A stretch of 64,000 bases of DNA. Origin: Reyranella sp. (GTDB lineage: Bacteria > Pseudomonadota > Alphaproteobacteria > Reyranellales > Reyranellaceae). The stretch spans positions 22,350 to 86,349 of the forward strand of contig JAQSDW010000240.1 in NCBI GenBank assembly GCA_029946105.1, read 5' to 3'. This document shows positions 1-8,555 of the stretch, one piece after another; the first letter of the stretch is position 1, and the number at the start of each line of letters is the position of its first letter. The position numbers and the translations under genes are program-made. The notes beneath the pieces were generated by a model, which was not told where the DNA came from, did not search any database, and saw nothing but the letters and a program-made list of their open reading frames with translations.

Positions 1-614
1 GCATCGAGCACGGCGATGGCGTTGGCGAGCGAGAAGGCCAGCTCCTGCACCGGCGTCGCGCCGGCTTCCTGCAGGTGATAGCTGCAGACGTTCATCGGGT
101 TCCACTTGGGAACCTCGCGATAGGTAAAGCCGATCGTGTCGGCCGTCAGCCGGAGCGACGGTTCGGGCGGGAAGATGTACGTGCCGCGGGAAAGATATTC
201 CTTGATGATGTCGTTCTGCGTCGTGCCCTGCAGTTTGTCGCGCGCCACACCCTGCGCCTCGCCTGCCGCGATGTAGAGCGACAACAGCCACGCCGCCGGC
301 GCGTTGATCGTCATCGACGTGTTCATCTTGTCGAGCGGGATGCCGTCGAACAGCGCGCGCATGTCGCCGAGATGGCCGATCGGCACGCCCACCTTGCCGA
401 CCTCGCCGCGCGCCAGCGGATGGTCGCTGTCGTAGCCTGTCTGGGTTGGCAGGTCGAAAGCGACGGAAAGGCCGGTCTGACCGCGCGCCAGGTTGGTGCG
501 GTAGAGTTCGTTCGACTTCTCGGCCGTCGAATGGCCGGAGTAAGTGCGGATCAGCCAGGGCCGATCCTTGTGGGACGCTGCCGACGGCGAGCTATTCGGG
601 GTCGTCTTGGTCAT
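1..614 (-). CDS. meaA: Ethylmalonyl-CoA mutase (MeaA-type), N-terminal part; continues past the window edge
   Basis: The frame starts with ATG at 614 and is open to base 1, so about 204 N-terminal residues are visible. It contains [14 protein letters not shown], the [20 protein letters not shown] block, and [18 protein letters not shown], all typical of the B12-dependent acyl-CoA mutase large domain and closest to MeaA/Ecm rather than to ordinary methylmalonyl-CoA mutase. MeaA converts ethylmalonyl-CoA to methylsuccinyl-CoA in the ethylmalonyl-CoA pathway, used to assimilate acetyl-CoA without isocitrate lyase. The C-terminal cobalamin-binding domain lies outside the window. The family call is firm; substrate specificity is inferred from similarity to remembered MeaA sequences. 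Confidence 0.88.
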   Translation of the reverse strand, partial: MTKTTPNSSPSAASHKDRPWLIRTYSGHSTAEKSNELYRTNLARGQTGLSVAFDLPTQTGYDSDHPLARGEVGKVGVPIGHLGDMRALFDGIPLDKMNTSMTINAPAAWLLSLYIAAGEAQGVARDKLQGTTQNDIIKEYLSRGTYIFPPEPSLRLTADTIGFTYREVPKWNPMNVCSYHLQEAGATPVQELAFSLANAIAVLD

Positions 615-661
615 GGTGGCGGCCAATGGCGGGGTTGACGTACACTCCCCTACACCAATAC

Positions 662-678
662 ATGCTGCATTGCAGCAT
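662..678. promoter_or_regulatory. Palindrome ATGCTGC-ATT-GCAGCAT upstream of meaA, PhaR-like operator candidate
   Basis: A perfect 7-bp inverted repeat with a 3-base spacer lies 48 bases upstream of the meaA start and 8 bases before the first possible start of the DUF898 gene. Its core is CTGC-N3-GCAG, the form reported for PhaR, the alphaproteobacterial regulator of polyhydroxyalkanoate and acetoacetyl-CoA metabolism. The site is seen directly; the regulator is inferred. Confidence 0.45.
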
Positions 679-686
679 AGAATATC

Positions 687-1934
687 TTGCAGCGCAGCCA
701 AGCGGTCTGGATCCTTTTTTTGAGCGATACGACGCCCCCAGGGTTTGGAACGGGAGTGGGCCAATCCGAGGGAAGCCCGCCCGGAGGCGAATTTGCGTCC
801 GCTTTGACGGCGCCGGACTTGACGCCGAGCCGTCCGGTCTATGACGGGCGGCTGGGCGAGCTCTACGCCATCTATCTTCGCCACGTCGTCCTGATGCTCC
901 TCACGCTGGGCTGGTCGCGCTTCTGGGGTCGTACCCGGTTGCGCCGCTACCTTTGGAACCACCTCTCGATCCTGGGGGATCGCTTCGAGTATCGTGGCCG
1001 CGGGCGCGAGCTCCTGATCGGCTTCCTGCTGGCGGTGGTGATGCTCGCCGGCTGGGCCGGCCTGATGTGGCTCGCCTGGGTCCATGTCTTCCACGAAAAG
1101 CCGTTCGCCGACTTCGGCATGTTCGACATCTTCTCGCTGTCGGTGGCGGTGATCGGGTTTCCGCTCGCCTACGTCGGCCACTACGCCGGCCTGCGCTACA
1201 AACTCTCGCGCACGCGCTGGCGGGGCATCCGCTGCGGCCTGGCGGGGTCGGCCTGGCGCTACGGGGTCGCGGCGACTTTTCTCACCTTCGCCAACATGTT
1301 CACCGTCCAGCTCCTGACGCCGGTCGTCTCCGTGAACCTGGCGCGCCCGCGAATCTCCAACACCCGTGTCGGCACCCTGCCGCTGGTCTTTGCCGGCTCG
1401 GCCGGCGACATCTACGGTCGCTATGTCGGCTACTACTTCCTGAACATCGTGGCGTGGCTTGCGGCCATCGGCGCGGCATTCGCCATCGCCGGCGGCACGG
1501 CCGACAGGCTCGGACTCTCGTCAGACGACCTGCTCAAGCTGTTCACCGCCCCCAGCGTCCGCACCGTGCTGGTGGCGGCCGCTGTTGCCGTCGGCGTCTA
1601 TCTGCTCTTCAGCCTGCTGATCCTGCCGTTGCGCTGCTGGTGGCAGGCCTACTGGTTTCGCTATCTCGTGTCGCACAGCCGCGCTGGCAACGTGCTGTTC
1701 GCGACCGCGATCACGACTCGGCAGATGTGGGGCTTCCTGGTCCTGAATTATCTCATCATCTTGCTGACCCTGGGGCTGGGCTGGCCGTGGGTCATGCATC
1801 GCACGCTGCGCCTTATCGCGGGCGAGCTCTGGCTCTACGGCGCGCCCGATGGTGAGTCGGTGCGCCAGCGGACCGACGGCGGCTCGGCCTTCGGCGAAGG
1901 CCTGCTCGACATGTTCGACGTGAGCGGGATCTGA
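687..1934 (+). CDS. DUF898 (YjgN-type) multi-pass inner membrane protein
   Basis: This gene encodes up to 415 residues with several hydrophobic segments (for example [20 protein letters not shown] and [20 protein letters not shown]). The block [25 protein letters not shown] followed by [13 protein letters not shown] is the DUF898/YjgN signature. The function of the family is not established. The start is uncertain: TTG at 687 is the first in-frame choice, but GTG at 756 or a TTG near 804 would place the start closer to the conserved domain, which begins around residue 50. The M48 protease gene begins 2 bases after the stop, so the two are very probably co-transcribed and may work together at the membrane. 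Confidence 0.75.
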   Translation: MQRSQAVWILFLSDTTPPGFGTGVGQSEGSPPGGEFASALTAPDLTPSRPVYDGRLGELYAIYLRHVVLMLLTLGWSRFWGRTRLRRYLWNHLSILGDRFEYRGRGRELLIGFLLAVVMLAGWAGLMWLAWVHVFHEKPFADFGMFDIFSLSVAVIGFPLAYVGHYAGLRYKLSRTRWRGIRCGLAGSAWRYGVAATFLTFANMFTVQLLTPVVSVNLARPRISNTRVGTLPLVFAGSAGDIYGRYVGYYFLNIVAWLAAIGAAFAIAGGTADRLGLSSDDLLKLFTAPSVRTVLVAAAVAVGVYLLFSLLILPLRCWWQAYWFRYLVSHSRAGNVLFATAITTRQMWGFLVLNYLIILLTLGLGWPWVMHRTLRLIAGELWLYGAPDGESVRQRTDGGSAFGEGLLDMFDVSGI

Positions 1935-1936
1935 CG

Positions 1937-3001
1937 ATGACCACGCCCGCCCGCTACTACGACGGCGAGACTGCCCGGGTCCTGGAAGTCGGCGTGCGGC
2001 CGACGGCCGGCGAACTCATCATCTTCCGCCTCACCGATTCGAGCATCGTCGCGCGCTGGCCGATCAATGAAACCGCCGTGCTGGGCGACGGGTCACACGA
2101 AGGTGCGCCGCCCGTCGTGCGCCTGGGTGGGGAGGCCCGCCTGGTCATCGAGGACCCCGAGCAGCGGCGGCAGCTCGCCGCCCTCATGCCGCACCTTGGT
2201 GCCCTCGCCGAGGTGCCGGCATCGGCCGGCCGGCGGATCGTGACGCTGGGCGCCTCGCTCGCGGTTCTGGTCGCCGCCTTCTGGGGCGTCATCGACTACG
2301 GCACGGAATACGCAGTGCCCTGGTTGCCGCACAGCCTGCAGGCCAAGCTGGGCGAGACCGTCTACGAGGAACTGGCCGCCGACAAGGACGAGTGCCACGG
2401 CAAGGGGCTGGTGGTGCTCAACGATCTGGCCAACGAACTGGCCCGGGCGGCGGGTTATCCGCACGAAGTGACCGTACACATTATCGACGGCGGCCCGGTC
2501 AACGCCTTCACGCTGCCGGGCGGCATCCTCGTCTTCTATTCCGACTTGTTCGAACAGGCGAAGAACAGCTCGCAGGTGGCAGGCGTGCTGGCCCACGAGA
2601 TCGGCCACATCGTGCACTATCATCCGACCAAGGGGATCGTGCGCGCCTACGGCCTCGACCTGCTCACGAAGCTGGTGAGCGGCGGCTACTCCGATCTCAT
2701 GGGCACGCTGACGTCGGGCGGCAACATCCTGCTGGCGATGCGCAACGGCCGCGCCTTCGAGCGCGAGGCCGACGGGACCGGCGTGGCCCTGCTCGAGAAG
2801 CTCGGGCTGCGCGCCGACGGCATCTCCGGCTTCTTCGAGCAGATGATGGAGAAGCAACCCAAGGATGCCGCCTCGACCGCGGGCATCTGGTCGAGCCATC
2901 CGCCGACCCAGGAGCGCATCGCTGCGACGAAGCGGCCGCCCACCGGCCGGCCCGCCTTCAGCACCGCCGACTGGAAGGCACTGCAGGAAGTTTGCAAGTA
3001 G
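1937..3001 (+). CDS. M48 family membrane-anchored zinc metalloprotease
   Basis: This is a 354-residue protein. The zinc site is HEIGH at residues 220-224, with the third ligand in EREADG (E277). One hydrophobic segment at about 101-118 (IVTLGASLAVLVAAFWGVI) should anchor it in the inner membrane with the protease domain after it. The N-terminal ~95 residues look like a small beta-rich domain also seen in similar proteins next to DUF898 genes. M48 proteases of this kind (Oma1/BepA/LoiP-like) act in envelope protein quality control; the substrate here is unknown. It starts 2 bases after the DUF898 stop and is followed after 2 bases by the ATP-grasp gene. Confidence 0.88.
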   Translation: MTTPARYYDGETARVLEVGVRPTAGELIIFRLTDSSIVARWPINETAVLGDGSHEGAPPVVRLGGEARLVIEDPEQRRQLAALMPHLGALAEVPASAGRRIVTLGASLAVLVAAFWGVIDYGTEYAVPWLPHSLQAKLGETVYEELAADKDECHGKGLVVLNDLANELARAAGYPHEVTVHIIDGGPVNAFTLPGGILVFYSDLFEQAKNSSQVAGVLAHEIGHIVHYHPTKGIVRAYGLDLLTKLVSGGYSDLMGTLTSGGNILLAMRNGRAFEREADGTGVALLEKLGLRADGISGFFEQMMEKQPKDAASTAGIWSSHPPTQERIAATKRPPTGRPAFSTADWKALQEVCK

Positions 3002-3003
3002 CC

Positions 3004-3885
3004 GTGGCGTTCACCATCTTCCTCGCCACGGCCCTCGACGAGCCCGACATCACCCCGTCGGACCGGCTCTATGCCGATGCTTTGGAACGCCACGGCTGTC
3101 GCGTTGTCGGCGCGCCTTGGGATGGGCCGCGGGAAGCCTTTGCTGGCGCCGACGCCATCGTGCTGCGCTCGACCTGGGGTTACTACCGCGCGTTACAAGC
3201 GTTCCGCGACTGGACCGAAGCGATGGCGGTCGTGACGCGGCTCTTCAATCCCGTCAGCCTGGTGCGCTGGAACCTGCGCAAGGACTATGTCGGCAAGCTC
3301 GCGGCGGCGGGCGTCCGCGTGCCGCAATCCCATATCGTCACCTGCGAGACCACCGCGATCGAACGGGTGTTCGCCGAGACCGGATGGGATCAAGCGGTGG
3401 TGAAGCCCGCTTCGGGTGCGTCGGGCTATTCCGTCGAACTGGTGAAACGCACCACGTTGGCCCGGCAGGTCGCCGGCCTCTCCGACGAGGCGCGCGCCTC
3501 GGGCGTGGTGGTGCAGGAGTTCCTGCCGGAGATCGCCGAGGGCGAACTGTCGCTGGTCTATTTCGACGGCGTCTTCAGTCATGCCATCCGCAAGCGCCCG
3601 CCGCCCGGCGAGTTCCGCAGCAACTCGCGCTTCGGTCCCACGCGCAACGCCGAGACGCCGCCGCGCGACGTGACGGAGCAAGGCGCTGCCTGCCTCCGTG
3701 CCTTGCCGGAGATGCCGCTCTACGCCCGAGTCGACGGCGTCGTGCGGGCAGGCGGGCTGATCGTGATCGAGGTCGAGGTGCTGGAGCCCGCGCTCTTCAT
3801 GGAGTTCGATCCGCCATCGGCCGAGCGCTTTGCCGACGCGACGTTGCGGCGTCTTCAAAGGGTGGCGGCGCCGAGCGGATCCTGA
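3004..3885 (+). CDS. ATP-grasp domain protein (RimK/glutathione-synthetase-like fold)
   Basis: The GTG at 3004, two bases after the protease stop, gives 293 residues. The order of elements fits an ATP-grasp ligase: an N-terminal pre-ATP domain with DRLYADALERHGCRVV, then QAVVKPASGASGYSV (ATP-binding lysine and glycine-rich loop), VVVQEFLPEIAEGELSLVYF, and a C-terminal metal site in LIVIEVEVLEPALFMEF. Relatives are annotated only as RimK-like or hypothetical. The enzyme probably makes an amide or ester bond through an acyl phosphate, but neither substrate is indicated. It ends 20 bases before the convergent TAXI gene. Confidence 0.75.
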   Translation: MAFTIFLATALDEPDITPSDRLYADALERHGCRVVGAPWDGPREAFAGADAIVLRSTWGYYRALQAFRDWTEAMAVVTRLFNPVSLVRWNLRKDYVGKLAAAGVRVPQSHIVTCETTAIERVFAETGWDQAVVKPASGASGYSVELVKRTTLARQVAGLSDEARASGVVVQEFLPEIAEGELSLVYFDGVFSHAIRKRPPPGEFRSNSRFGPTRNAETPPRDVTEQGAACLRALPEMPLYARVDGVVRAGGLIVIEVEVLEPALFMEFDPPSAERFADATLRRLQRVAAPSGS

Positions 3886-3905
3886 CCGCCCAGGCCTGCA
3901 CTGTC

Positions 3906-5216
3906 CTAGTTGACGGCATCGGCGCTGGCGCGATGGCCGAGCATCGAGCGAAGGCGCGCCCGCGTCAGGTCGATATGGGTCCGAAGTGAAAAGAAGAGAT
4001 CCGAGTGGCGCATCGGCAGGATGCTCGAGGCCCGCTCGATCTTGTCCAGATCGACCTGACGGTCGGCCAGTTGGGCGGCGGAGAGGCCCGGCGCCAGCCC
4101 GGTTTCGACGACCCGGAGTTCTCGATAGAGCTTCAGGATGTGACGGCGCAGAACCCATAAATAGAGCTTGGGCGCATAGCTGAACACCGGCACGGCGATC
4201 GCGAGTACGGTCACCAGGACCGCCAGTATCTTTCGCACGTAGCTGGTCACCCAGAACGGCATGTACCGCTGCAGGAACGAAGGGCCGTTCTTGTAGAAGT
4301 CGCGGGCGCTTTCGGCCATCGGGTATTCCGGGTCCGACTGAGTGGGAAACTCGCCGTATTGCTGGAAGATACCGGGCTCGCTGTGCACTTCCACAAGTGC
4401 CCTGGCGAGCAGGCCGATGATCTCCGGATGAACGTCGTCGCGAACCAGGACGGAGCTGCTGCTGCCAATCAGTGTCACGTCGGCGCCCGGAATGTTTCTT
4501 TCCAGATCAATCACGCCGCTCGGCAATTCCAATCGCGTGAGGAATGGAAACTTGCGGGTGATCGCCTTGATCCGGGGAAGACTGATGAGCCGAACGCCGG
4601 GGTCGCGCAACAGGTTCTGGATGAGCGGCGCCTCCAGGACGCTGCCCATAATCAGGACGTCGGCCTTGCCTTCGTCCAGTGCCTCGACCGCCGCCCGTCC
4701 CCCCAGCGGCAGGAATGACGCGTTCTGCGGCGTGATGCCGTTCGTCTTGAGGATCTTGGTGACGACCATGTTGGTGCCGCTCGATACAGGCCCGACGGCG
4801 ATCCGCTTGCCCTTGAGCTGTGTGAGGTGGGCAAAAGAGTCGGTTGCCCGGCAAAAGACGAAGAAAGCCAGGTAGTTGATGCGCCCCAGGGACTCCACGT
4901 CGGGCGCCTGGTTGCTGTTCGACACGCCGCCCTGGACGAAGGCGACGTCGATGCCGGAGTTCGGCTCCTGGAGAAGCTTGAGGTTTTCGACCGTGCCTTC
5001 GGTCGAGCGGATGTTGAGCGTCACGTTGTATCGGGCGAGGATCTCCCGATATTTCTGCGCGTAGAATTCATATGCACCTCCCTTGGAACCGGAGGCGATG
5101 GTGATCGTCCGAGGTGGCGCCGGGATGAAATGGTCGAGCGCCATCCAGGCAAGGCCCGCGATCACGAGGGTCGCGGCCAGTGCTGCTACAAGATTGCGGA
5201 GACGCAATCCAAGCAT
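3906..5216 (-). CDS. TAXI-family TRAP solute-binding protein with extra C-terminal membrane segment
   Basis: This 436-residue protein has an N-terminal signal anchor (about 9-29) and the TAXI core: ITIASGSKGGAYEFYAQKY, an STEGTVENLKLL block, GKRIAVGPVSSGTN and DVLIMGSVLEAP. TAXI proteins usually have about 320 residues. Here a second hydrophobic segment follows at about 329-347 (ILAVLVTVLAIAVPVFSYAP), then an 85-residue basic and charged tail that should be cytoplasmic. No DctQ/DctM-type permease is nearby. It is the last gene of the sulfatase unit, 12 bases after the small secreted protein. The ligand is unknown; the context suggests something linked to sulfate-ester breakdown. Confidence 0.83.
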   Translation of the reverse strand: MLGLRLRNLVAALAATLVIAGLAWMALDHFIPAPPRTITIASGSKGGAYEFYAQKYREILARYNVTLNIRSTEGTVENLKLLQEPNSGIDVAFVQGGVSNSNQAPDVESLGRINYLAFFVFCRATDSFAHLTQLKGKRIAVGPVSSGTNMVVTKILKTNGITPQNASFLPLGGRAAVEALDEGKADVLIMGSVLEAPLIQNLLRDPGVRLISLPRIKAITRKFPFLTRLELPSGVIDLERNIPGADVTLIGSSSSVLVRDDVHPEIIGLLARALVEVHSEPGIFQQYGEFPTQSDPEYPMAESARDFYKNGPSFLQRYMPFWVTSYVRKILAVLVTVLAIAVPVFSYAPKLYLWVLRRHILKLYRELRVVETGLAPGLSAAQLADRQVDLDKIERASSILPMRHSDLFFSLRTHIDLTRARLRSMLGHRASADAVN

Positions 5217-5228
5217 GACGTCCGGCGC

Positions 5229-5600
5229 CTACGGTGCCACGGCATTCCAGTGACAGCCCCGCGAGGCTTCGGTCACGTCAAGGGTCTTCGGCGATTTCGA
5301 GGCGTCGGCAACGACATCGAGATTGACGCCGCCCAAGCCGAGCCTGGTCTTGTAGACGTTGGGTGCCGTCTGCTTCAGCGTGTCGTTGATGCCGCCGGAC
5401 GACTTGAGCATGGCTTTGTCGCCCATGAGCGTGATCGTGTGCACGCGCGACAGAGAGGCGTCGAGGTTGACGCAGCCCGCCGGATTGCCCTTGGCCGCGA
5501 TGACACGGAACTCGATCGGGGCGGTCTGGGCGCCGACTCCGGTGGCGACCATCGCCGCCAGCAGGCCGATCAGCGACGCCGTAATTGTCCTGGCTTTCAT
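5229..5600 (-). CDS. Small secreted protein of unknown function
   Basis: This gene encodes 123 residues with a clear Sec signal peptide (about 1-24, ending in VATGVGAQ). The mature part is about 99 residues with two cysteines (C42 in PAGCVNLD and C116 in SRGCHW) that could form a disulfide. No family is recognised. It lies 44 bases downstream of the sulfatase and 12 bases upstream of the TAXI gene, so it is probably co-transcribed and acts in the periplasm. Confidence 0.7.
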   Translation of the reverse strand: MKARTITASLIGLLAAMVATGVGAQTAPIEFRVIAAKGNPAGCVNLDASLSRVHTITLMGDKAMLKSSGGINDTLKQTAPNVYKTRLGLGGVNLDVVADASKSPKTLDVTEASRGCHWNAVAP

Positions 5601-5644
5601 GTCATTTCTCCCGGGAGGGTTCGCGATTTTCTAGTTCACACCCA

Positions 5645-7249
5645 CTAATTTACGCCTTGTGGTGGCGACATCAGCTTGTCGAGCACGCCCTGCAGGTTGA
5701 ACGAGCCCGGCTTCTGGCGCGGCGGGAACTCGGCCAGGGTCTGGAGGTAGCGGGTGACGAAAGTCTGCGCCGGCACCAGCAGGAAGATGCGGTCGATGCG
5801 CCAGCGGGCGTAACCCATGCCCTCCTTGTCGGCGCGCTCGAACGGATCGGCCTTGAGGTCGAACAGCTTGGGCACGCGCAGCGTCACCATCGGGTCCTGC
5901 CAGACGTCGAAGCCGTGACTGCGCTGCTCCATGAAGGCGAGCTTCCACTTGTCGTAGCGCAAGCCGGCCAGACCGCCGTCGTCGGTCCAATAGAAGAATT
6001 CCTTGCGGGCGCCGCCCGTGCCGTTCTTCAGCAACTCGCGCTGGTCATAGCCGTCGAGATGGACCTTGAACGGCTTGTCGTTGAGGCTGATGCCGCGCAT
6101 CAGCTTGGCCTTGAGGTCGGTCTCGCCGACGGCGGCCAGCAGGGTCTGCATCCAGTCCTCGGCCGAGAATACGTCGTTGATCTCGGTGCCGGGCTTCACC
6201 AGGGCGGGCCAGCGCACCATGGCGGGCACGCGATAGCCGCCCTCCCAATTGGTGTTCTTCTCGCCGCGGAACGGCGTGGTGCCGCCGTCGGGCCAGCTCA
6301 TGACCTCGGCGCCGTTGTCGGTCGTGTAGATGACGATCGTGTTGTCGGCGATCCTGAGGTCGTCGAGCTTCTTCAGCAGTTGGCCAACCTGGCCGTCATG
6401 CTCGACCATGCCGTCGGCCACGACGCCGAGGCCGGTCTTGCCTTCGGACGAAGGCTTGAGATGCGTCCAGATGTGCATGCGCGTCGAGTTCACCCAGGCG
6501 AAGAACGGCTTCTTGTCCCTGTTGGCGCGATCGATGAAGTCGAGCGAGGCGGCGAGGAACTCCTCGTCCACCGTCTCCATGCGCTTCTTGGTCAGCGGGC
6601 CGGTGTCCTCGCACTTCTGCTTGCCCCACTTGCCGAAGCGGGGATCCTCGCCCGGTGCCTCGGTCGGCAGGGCGACGCACTTCAGCACGCCGCGCGGCCC
6701 GTAGTTGGCCTTGAAGGTCGGATCCTTGGGATAGTCGATGTTCTCCGGCTCTTCTTCGGCGTTCAGGTGATAGAGATTGCCGAAGAATTCGTCGAAGCCG
6801 TGCACGGTGGGCAGGAACTCGTTGCGGTCGCCCAGATGGTTCTTGCCGAATTGACCGGTCGCATAGCCTTGCGACTTCAGAGCATCGGCGATGGTCGGGT
6901 CTTTCGGCGACAGGCCTTCCGGCGCCCCGGGCAGGCCGACCTTGAGCAGGCCGGTGCGAATCGGCGACTGGCCGGTGATGAAGGCGGCGCGGCCGGCGGT
7001 GCAGGATTGCTGGCCGTAATAATCGGTGAAGATGGCGCCTTCGCGCGCGATTCGGTCGATGCTGGGTGTCCGGTAGCCCATCATGCCGCGGTTATAGGCA
7101 CTGATGTTCCAGTAGCCGATATCGTCGCCCATGATGACGAGGATATTGGGCTTGGCGGGTGTCTGAGCGCCGGCCGAAACGAAGCCGCCCGACATGCCGA
7201 CGAGCAGCGCAGCCGCCGACAGCAGTCGGCCGAAATTTCCCTTGGTCAT
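5645..7249 (-). CDS. Secreted arylsulfatase-type sulfatase
   Basis: The ATG at 7249 is chosen because a GGAGG box lies about 8 bases upstream and a signal peptide (about 1-29, ending SAGAQT) follows. The 534-residue protein has the metal-binding NILVIMGDD at 35-43 and the formylglycine motif C83-T-A-G-R87, followed by AAFITGQSPIRTG. The cysteine must be converted to formylglycine by a maturation enzyme, which is not encoded in the window. Other conserved blocks are FGKNHLGD, FFAWVNSTRMH and VIYTTDNGAE. It hydrolyses a sulfate ester outside the cytoplasm; the substrate cannot be told. It is the first gene of a three-gene unit and is divergent from a LysR regulator. Confidence 0.92.
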   Translation of the reverse strand: MTKGNFGRLLSAAALLVGMSGGFVSAGAQTPAKPNILVIMGDDIGYWNISAYNRGMMGYRTPSIDRIAREGAIFTDYYGQQSCTAGRAAFITGQSPIRTGLLKVGLPGAPEGLSPKDPTIADALKSQGYATGQFGKNHLGDRNEFLPTVHGFDEFFGNLYHLNAEEEPENIDYPKDPTFKANYGPRGVLKCVALPTEAPGEDPRFGKWGKQKCEDTGPLTKKRMETVDEEFLAASLDFIDRANRDKKPFFAWVNSTRMHIWTHLKPSSEGKTGLGVVADGMVEHDGQVGQLLKKLDDLRIADNTIVIYTTDNGAEVMSWPDGGTTPFRGEKNTNWEGGYRVPAMVRWPALVKPGTEINDVFSAEDWMQTLLAAVGETDLKAKLMRGISLNDKPFKVHLDGYDQRELLKNGTGGARKEFFYWTDDGGLAGLRYDKWKLAFMEQRSHGFDVWQDPMVTLRVPKLFDLKADPFERADKEGMGYARWRIDRIFLLVPAQTFVTRYLQTLAEFPPRQKPGSFNLQGVLDKLMSPPQGVN

Positions 7250-7273
7250 TGGTCGTGACCTCCAGTTTGAGAT

Positions 7274-7332
7274 GGCGGGTGGACATTCCCGCCGGGGTCG
7301 ATGCAAAACAATCGAAGGAACGATACAGTTCC
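7274..7332. promoter_or_regulatory. Two inverted repeats between sulfatase and lysR, operator candidates
   Basis: GGCGGG (7274-7279) and CCCGCC (7288-7293) flank an 8-base spacer. GGAAC (7317-7321) and GTTCC (7328-7332) flank a 6-base spacer just before the lysR start. The divergent intergenic region is only 86 bases, the usual place for a LysR-type regulator to act on both itself and the neighbouring operon. Which repeat is bound is an inference. Confidence 0.4.
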
Positions 7333-7335
7333 CGT

Positions 7336-8268
7336 ATGGAGATCGATCTAAAACTGCTGCAATACGCTGTCGTCCTGGCCAGGCACCGTCACTTCGGCCG
7401 TGCCGCGGCGGCACTGAGGATCAGCCAGCCGACCCTCAGCCGCAACATCGCGGCCCTGGAAAAGCAGCTTGGGATGCGTGTCTTCGAACGGTCGCATCGC
7501 GACGTCGTGGCGACGCCCGCGGGTGACGATGTCCTCCAGATGGCCGACGAGCTCGTCGTTCGTGCCGAAGCGATCTCCAACCGCCTGCAGCTCGTGCGCG
7601 ATGGCCGCGGTGGGCGGCTGCGCGTCGCCGCCGGCGCTTACATCCACGATATCGCCGTCCAGCCGGCCGCGATCGATCTTATTAAGGCCAATCCGTCGAT
7701 TCGCCTCGAGTTGCTGGAGCGCGAGTGGACCGCCGTCGCGGCGATGTTGATGACGGATCGCATCGATTTCGCTGCCTTCGACGTCACTTCGTTGCGCGGT
7801 ATGCCGGCGCTGCGCGTCGAAAGCCTCGGCGTGCTCGAGGGCGCCTATTTTTGCCGCACCGGGCATCCCTTGCTGGAAAAGACGGCGCTGCGGCCTGCCG
7901 ACCTTGGCAGCTACCCGTTCGTCAGCACCAGCCTGCCTCATCTGCAGGCCGGCTTGATCGACGGTCTCGACACCGGCCTCACCGTCGATCCGGCAACGGG
8001 CAATGTCCTGCCCTCGATCGCCGTGGCGTCGTTTCGCAGCAGTCGCGAGATCGTCGCCGGGACCGATGCGATCGGCATCGGCCACGTCAGCCAGATCAAG
8101 GAAGGAATAGCAGCGGGACATCTCGCGCTTCTTCATCTGCCGTGGCGGACCAAGCTTCCTTCCTCGGAGCTGGGCATCGCCTACAAGCGCGAACGCACCC
8201 TGCCGCCCTCGGCGCGTACCTTTATCAGCCTCATCCGCAAGCATATGCGGGCGATCGGGCGGGCCTGA
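7336..8268 (+). CDS. LysR-family transcriptional regulator
   Basis: This 310-residue protein has the N-terminal winged helix-turn-helix (residues 1-65: LKLLQYAVVLARHRHFGRAA, then ISQPTLSRNIAALEKQLG) and a periplasmic-binding-like effector domain from about 90 onward. The ATG at 7336 gives the standard LysR N-terminus; no good ribosome site is visible, and the upstream inverted repeat nearly touches the start. It is divergently transcribed from the sulfatase unit, so it most likely controls that unit in response to a small molecule, perhaps a sulfatase product or sulfur status. Confidence 0.92.
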   Translation: MEIDLKLLQYAVVLARHRHFGRAAAALRISQPTLSRNIAALEKQLGMRVFERSHRDVVATPAGDDVLQMADELVVRAEAISNRLQLVRDGRGGRLRVAAGAYIHDIAVQPAAIDLIKANPSIRLELLEREWTAVAAMLMTDRIDFAAFDVTSLRGMPALRVESLGVLEGAYFCRTGHPLLEKTALRPADLGSYPFVSTSLPHLQAGLIDGLDTGLTVDPATGNVLPSIAVASFRSSREIVAGTDAIGIGHVSQIKEGIAAGHLALLHLPWRTKLPSSELGIAYKRERTLPPSARTFISLIRKHMRAIGRA

Positions 8269-8301
8269 CCGGCGGTTCCTCATCATTTGCTCTTGCATGG
8301 A

Positions 8302-8324
8302 TAGGATATACGTCCTATATATCC
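8302..8324. repeat. Overlapping AT-rich inverted repeats downstream of lysR
   Basis: GGATATA (8304-8310) pairs with TATATCC (8318-8324), and TAGGA (8302-8306) pairs with TCCTA (8313-8317), giving two alternative palindromes in one AT-rich patch. They lie in the 287-base gap between the lysR stop and the end of the convergent cytochrome gene. They could be an operator or a remnant; no gene is seen in the gap. Confidence 0.4.
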
Positions 8325-8411
8325 GATTGATGATAGGGCCCGACTCTTTATTTGTCTCCAGTCCAAACACTCCGCACACATGTCCCCACGGCGTCAAAGT
8401 CGATTTCCAAA

Positions 8412-8432
8412 ATGTCCGCTTCTGGCGGACAT
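8412..8432. repeat. Perfect hairpin ATGTCCGC-TTCTG-GCGGACAT
   Basis: An 8-bp perfect stem with a 5-base loop lies in the same gap. No T-run follows, so it is not a typical terminator. Similar ATGTCCGCTT-like sequences are common in intergenic regions of Rhizobiales genomes, which suggests a dispersed repeat; that comparison is from memory. Confidence 0.45.
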
Positions 8433-8555
8433 CCGGCGATGCCGATAGGATACACAAAGACGAGACATCACAAGGACTTGGCGGCGATTCGGCGGGCCAA
8501 TGCGGCGCGCAAAGTGGGTTTTTTCTTTTTCCGCTACTGTGGCGGACTCTCCGGG

